A program made the translations under genes and the position numbers. Shown here piece after piece: positions 60,848 to 64,000 of a stretch of DNA of 64,000 bases. The DNA lies in contig JACJZG010000008.1 of the NCBI GenBank assembly GCA_020635715.1, positions 1 to 64,000 on the forward strand. Reading direction: 5' to 3'. Below the pieces are notes generated by a model. The model was not told where the DNA came from. It saw only the letters and a list, made by a program, of their open reading frames with translations, and searched no databases. The number at the start of each line of letters is the position of its first letter. Within the stretch, counting starts at the first letter, position 1. The DNA is from Flavobacteriales bacterium. Lineage in GTDB: Bacteria; Bacteroidota; Bacteroidia; Flavobacteriales_F; PHOS-HE28.

Positions 60848-61734
60848 ATGCACCAATACGCTTATTAGGTATATTGTTTTCTTGGGTTCTGCTGGTCGGC
60901 GTGCGCGCTCAATCGTGGTGTCCATCGCCTGGAGTCGAGTGGTGGCACACCTATTCCCAAGTCGGTGGGGCATACGGTCATGTCCACACAACATACGGTT
61001 CTGATTCATTGATCGATGGGGTGTTGTGGCAGAAACTACAAGTCGTTGCGACGTGGCGAGACCTCTCTTCCAGTGGCCCTGTTATGAACGAGTCATGGTT
61101 CCAACTGACCCGCGTGGAAGCTCAAACCGTCTTTTTGAGACAAACCGACGAGGTGGACACGCTTTACCGCTTTGATCCTTTGATAGGAGACAGGTGGTCC
61201 GTCCCCTTTGTTGAGCCAGAACTTACATATGTGGTCACAGATGTTGGGGTCCGAGTGGTTGGTGGCATTGATCTAAGCTGGTCGGCTGTTGATGTGGTCA
61301 CGTCAGAAGGAGATCTATTCTTCGTGGATACGCTCGTTGAGCGATTCGGCTTTTTAGACCAGTACATTAACCCTGTGTATTCCTTGAATTTGGAGCCAAC
61401 CATTGGCAGCCTGCGGTGTTATGCGGATGACGAGTTGAGCTATCATGTCGCATCGGAGGGCGCGTGCGATGTGATAACACGTCTGGCATCGGTGAATGGG
61501 CGGGATAATGGCGTTTGGTATGACCCAATGGCCGGTCAGCTTCATGTGGAACTGCCCGATGAGCTTGCCGGTGCCTTTGTGGTCACTGATATCAGTGGAA
61601 GGATGCTGCGCCAAGGCATACTAGGTGCAGGTATCAACCATCTTGCCCTCGGATTCCTATCACCTGGGGCCTACGTGCTTCGGGTCGCCGATGAGGTAGG
61701 TCGGCTATGGGCCCGAAAATGGGTCATACCGTAG
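60844..61734 (+). CDS. T9SS-secreted protein of unknown function, paralogue 2
   Basis: From ATG 60844, overlapping the previous stop, the 296-residue product has a signal peptide (MNAPIRLLGILFSWVLLVGV, cleavage near RAQ) and the same domain plan as paralogue 1 (CPSPGVEWWHTYSQVGG, LYRFDPLIGDRWSVPFVEP, DTLVERFGFLDQYINP). The C-terminus is a weaker T9SS-type domain (FVVTDISGRMLRQGILGAG, LSPGAYVLRVADEVGR), lacking the usual YPNP start (DPMAG instead). It is the most AT-rich of the three cargo genes. Confidence 0.72.
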   Translation: MNAPIRLLGILFSWVLLVGVRAQSWCPSPGVEWWHTYSQVGGAYGHVHTTYGSDSLIDGVLWQKLQVVATWRDLSSSGPVMNESWFQLTRVEAQTVFLRQTDEVDTLYRFDPLIGDRWSVPFVEPELTYVVTDVGVRVVGGIDLSWSAVDVVTSEGDLFFVDTLVERFGFLDQYINPVYSLNLEPTIGSLRCYADDELSYHVASEGACDVITRLASVNGRDNGVWYDPMAGQLHVELPDELAGAFVVTDISGRMLRQGILGAGINHLALGFLSPGAYVLRVADEVGRLWARKWVIP

Positions 61735-61912
61735 CTGGATCGGGCCTATACGGAGCGGTTCGAGTAGGGGTGGGGTCAGAGGATCTCCCTGGGTCCAGTT
61801 ATCGCGCCGAACCGACACTTGGAGGTCAAAATGACCAATTCGTCGACAATACCCGCCCGGTCATCGCGTTCGAGACCTCTTGGATAAGAACCTCGGTGAA
61901 CCGCCAACCCGT

Positions 61913-61920
61913 TACTTTTG
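61913..61920 (+). promoter_or_regulatory. Consensus -7 promoter box (TACTTTTG) of dxs
   Basis: TACTTTTG is a full match to TAnnTTTG and ends 11 nt before the dxs ATG at 61932. It rules against the longer in-frame start near 61707. Confidence 0.65.
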
Positions 61921-61931
61921 TTCATTCGCTG

Positions 61932-63884
61932 ATGACCACCCGCCCGGCCTATCCCCTGCTCGATCGGATCCAGACCCCGGCCGACCTCCGGAACCTTTCC
62001 GAGGATCAACTCGTCCAGGTCTGCAACGAGCTGCGCGACTTCATCATCGATGTGGTGAGCGTGAAGGGTGGCCATTTCGGTGCCAGCCTGGGCGTTGTGG
62101 AACTCACGGTGGCACTGCACTATGTGTTCAATACGCCCTACGACCAGCTCGTGTGGGACGTGGGACACCAGGCGTACGGCCATAAGATCCTCACCGGCCG
62201 CAAGGACAACTTCCACACGAACCGGATCCACAAGGGGATCAGCGGATTCCCGAAGCGGAGCGAGAGCGAGTACGACACCTTCGGCGTGGGCCACAGCAGC
62301 ACCAGCATAGGCGGCGCCTTGGGCATGGCCGTGGCCAGTAAACTGAAGGGCGAGACCGACCGGCAATGCGTGGCCATCATCGGCGATGGGGCGATGACCG
62401 CCGGCATGGCCTTCGAGGCCCTGAACCATGCAGGCGGCGCCAACACTGACATGCTCGTGGTGCTCAACGACAATTGCATGAGCATCGACCCGAACGTCGG
62501 TGCCTTGAAGGAGTACCTCACCGACATCACCACGAGCCACACCTACAACAAGGTGAAGGACGAGGTCTGGAACCTGCTCGGCAAGATCAGCAAGTTCGGC
62601 CCCAATGCACAGTCCATCGCGCAGAAGGTGGAGAACGCCGTGAAGAGCGCCCTGTTGAAGCAGAGCAACCTCTTCGAGAGCCTCAACTTCCGCTACTTCG
62701 GTCCGGTGGACGGACACGATGTGGAGCGCATGGTGAAGGTCCTGCAGGATCTCAAGGACATCCCCGGCCCCAAGATCCTGCACACGATCACCATGAAGGG
62801 CAAGGGCTACAAACCCGCCGAGGAGGGCAGCCCCACCGTGTGGCATGCACCGGGCCTCTTCAACAAGGAGACCGGCGAGATCATCAAGGTGGTGCCCAAG
62901 AGCCCACAACCGCCCAAGTACCAGGACGTGTTCGGCCACACCATCGTGGAACTGGCGGAGAAGAACCCGCGCATCGTCGGTGTCACGCCCGCCATGCCAA
63001 CGGGTTGCTCCTTGAACATCATGATGAAGGCCATGCCCGACCGCGCTTTCGATGTGGGCATCGCCGAGCAGCATGCGGTCACCTTCAGTGCCGGCATGGC
63101 CACGCAGGGCATGGTGCCCTTCTGCAACATCTACAGCTCCTTCATGCAGCGGGCCTACGACCAGGTGGTGCATGACGTGGCGCTGCAGAACCTGCACGTG
63201 GTCTTCTGCCTGGACCGCGGCGGACTGGCAGGTGCCGATGGCCCCACGCACCACGGTGCCTTCGACATCGCCTACTTCCGCTGCATCCCGAACATGATCG
63301 TGAGCGCGCCGATGAACGAGGAGGAGTTGCGCGACCTGATGTACACGGCCCAGTTGAAGGACCATGGACCTTTCAGCATCCGATATCCGCGTGGCGAAGG
63401 CGTGATGACCGAGTGGAAGACGCCCTTCAAGGAGATCAAGATCGGCACAGGTCGCAAGGTGCGTTCGGGCGATGATATCGCCGTGCTCAGCATCGGGCAT
63501 ATCGGCAACATCGCTGCGAAAGGCATCGATGCACTACAAGGTGAAGGATACAGCGTGGCGCACTACGATATGCGTTTCGCTAAGCCGATCGATGAACTGC
63601 TGCTGCACGAGGTCTTCGGCAAGTTCAAGCAGGTCATCACCATCGAGGATGGAGCCATCCAAGGCGGCATGGGCAGCGCGGTGCTCGAGTTCATGGCGGA
63701 TCATGGCTATCACGCGCAGGTGAAACGCCTCGGCATCCCCGACCGTTGGATCGAGCACGGAACGCAGAACGAACTTTATGCGGAATGCGGCTTCGACGAC
63801 AAGGCGCTCATCGCTGCGGTGAAGGAGGTGCTCGGTTCTCAGGCGGGTCTTGTCGGGAAGACCGGGAGAAAGGCGAGTGCCTGA
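61932..63884 (+). CDS. dxs: 1-deoxy-D-xylulose-5-phosphate synthase
   Basis: The 650-residue thiamine-diphosphate enzyme joins pyruvate and glyceraldehyde-3-phosphate in the first step of the MEP isoprenoid pathway. It shows GHFGASLGVVELTVALHYVF, the ThDP/Mg site GDGAMTAGMAFEALNHAG with downstream NDNCMSI, and the transketolase central motif DRGGLAGADGPTHHGAFD. Start at ATG 61932 gives a normal length and follows the -7 box; an in-frame ATG at 61707 lies inside the previous gene. A P-loop gene begins 10 bp behind the stop. Confidence 0.97.
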   Translation: MTTRPAYPLLDRIQTPADLRNLSEDQLVQVCNELRDFIIDVVSVKGGHFGASLGVVELTVALHYVFNTPYDQLVWDVGHQAYGHKILTGRKDNFHTNRIHKGISGFPKRSESEYDTFGVGHSSTSIGGALGMAVASKLKGETDRQCVAIIGDGAMTAGMAFEALNHAGGANTDMLVVLNDNCMSIDPNVGALKEYLTDITTSHTYNKVKDEVWNLLGKISKFGPNAQSIAQKVENAVKSALLKQSNLFESLNFRYFGPVDGHDVERMVKVLQDLKDIPGPKILHTITMKGKGYKPAEEGSPTVWHAPGLFNKETGEIIKVVPKSPQPPKYQDVFGHTIVELAEKNPRIVGVTPAMPTGCSLNIMMKAMPDRAFDVGIAEQHAVTFSAGMATQGMVPFCNIYSSFMQRAYDQVVHDVALQNLHVVFCLDRGGLAGADGPTHHGAFDIAYFRCIPNMIVSAPMNEEELRDLMYTAQLKDHGPFSIRYPRGEGVMTEWKTPFKEIKIGTGRKVRSGDDIAVLSIGHIGNIAAKGIDALQGEGYSVAHYDMRFAKPIDELLLHEVFGKFKQVITIEDGAIQGGMGSAVLEFMADHGYHAQVKRLGIPDRWIEHGTQNELYAECGFDDKALIAAVKEVLGSQAGLVGKTGRKASA

Positions 63885-63893
63885 CCGTTCAAG

Positions 63894-64000
63894 ATGGGCA
63901 CGAAGCGGGAGATCAAGCCGCGTTGCATCATCATCGCCGGACCGAACGGGGCGGGAAAGACGACGTTCGCACGGAACTACCTGCTGCAGGATGCCGGGAT
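63894..64000 (+). CDS. P-loop (zeta-toxin-like) protein, 5' part only
   Basis: ATG 63894 opens a frame that runs off the window; the first 35 residues include PRCIIIAGPNGAGKTTFARN, a Walker A motif in the wording of zeta-toxin-family ATPases (kinases that phosphorylate UDP-N-acetylglucosamine or similar). It starts 10 bp behind dxs, so co-transcription is likely. With only 35 residues the family is a guess. Confidence 0.55.
   Translation, partial: MGTKREIKPRCIIIAGPNGAGKTTFARNYLLQDAG

Noticed and set aside
61735..61931. Possible tRNA or riboswitch before dxs (dyad GGTCA-AAA-TGACC near 61824).
   Set aside because: The dyad is only 5 bp and no cloverleaf or aptamer pattern surrounds it.
1..64000. 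tRNA, rRNA, CRISPR arrays and insertion sequences.
   Set aside because: Intergenic regions were read for cloverleaf-like stems, regularly spaced repeats and transposase frames; none was convincing.

Overview
The window looks like chromosomal DNA of a high-GC member of the Bacteroidota, most likely Flavobacteriales. The evidence is secreted proteins with type IX secretion (T9SS) C-terminal sorting domains, a 14-gene NADH dehydrogenase operon with a short NuoG, the gene order ileS, TraR/DksA-type gene, lspA, and an ExbB-ExbD-ExbD-TonB-PstS-like-TPR block. Several genes are preceded by the Bacteroidota -7 promoter motif TAnnTTTG or a close variant. The lineage is inferred from gene content only. 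No rRNA, tRNA, CRISPR array, prophage or insertion sequence was seen.

Layout. 1-8.9 kb (minus strand): a cut aldehyde dehydrogenase gene, a C45-type Ntn hydrolase, an ATP-grasp enzyme with a basic tail, a membrane-anchored retropepsin, a large PLP decarboxylase and a small secreted protein. 9.1-12.4 kb (plus strand): an AraC regulator followed by a membrane peptide, a thioredoxin-reductase-like flavoprotein, a DUF4386 protein and a small secreted protein. 12.5-22 kb (minus): a kelch/T9SS gene broken by an in-frame TAG, an AI-2E family transporter, a VOC protein, a carbon-nitrogen hydrolase, a GabT-like aminotransferase and a lamin-tail surface protein. 22-30.5 kb: asd, converging on the minus-strand run MBOAT, SGNH-like, ileS, dksA-like, lspA. 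30.5-36 kb (minus): an FG-GAP T9SS protein, YceI and an exported pirin. 36-45 kb (plus): the Ton energising cluster, then two amino acid or dicarboxylate transporters. 45-58 kb (minus): nuoA to nuoN. 58-64 kb (plus): three overlapping T9SS cargo genes, dxs, and the start of a P-loop (zeta-toxin-like) gene.

How the genes may work together. The nuo operon builds respiratory complex I. The ExbB/ExbD/TonB set passes proton motive force to the outer membrane. The MBOAT and SGNH pair probably O-acylates a surface polymer. The decarboxylase, aminotransferase, aldehyde dehydrogenase, carbon-nitrogen hydrolase, ATP-grasp ligase and C45 hydrolase together supply the reaction types of a polyamine or blocked-amine pathway; this is the best candidate for an undescribed system here, but it is inference. 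Four unrelated proteins between 2 and 25 kb carry histone-H1-like Lys/Ala-rich tails. Several intergenic inverted repeats lie just behind minus-strand stop codons.
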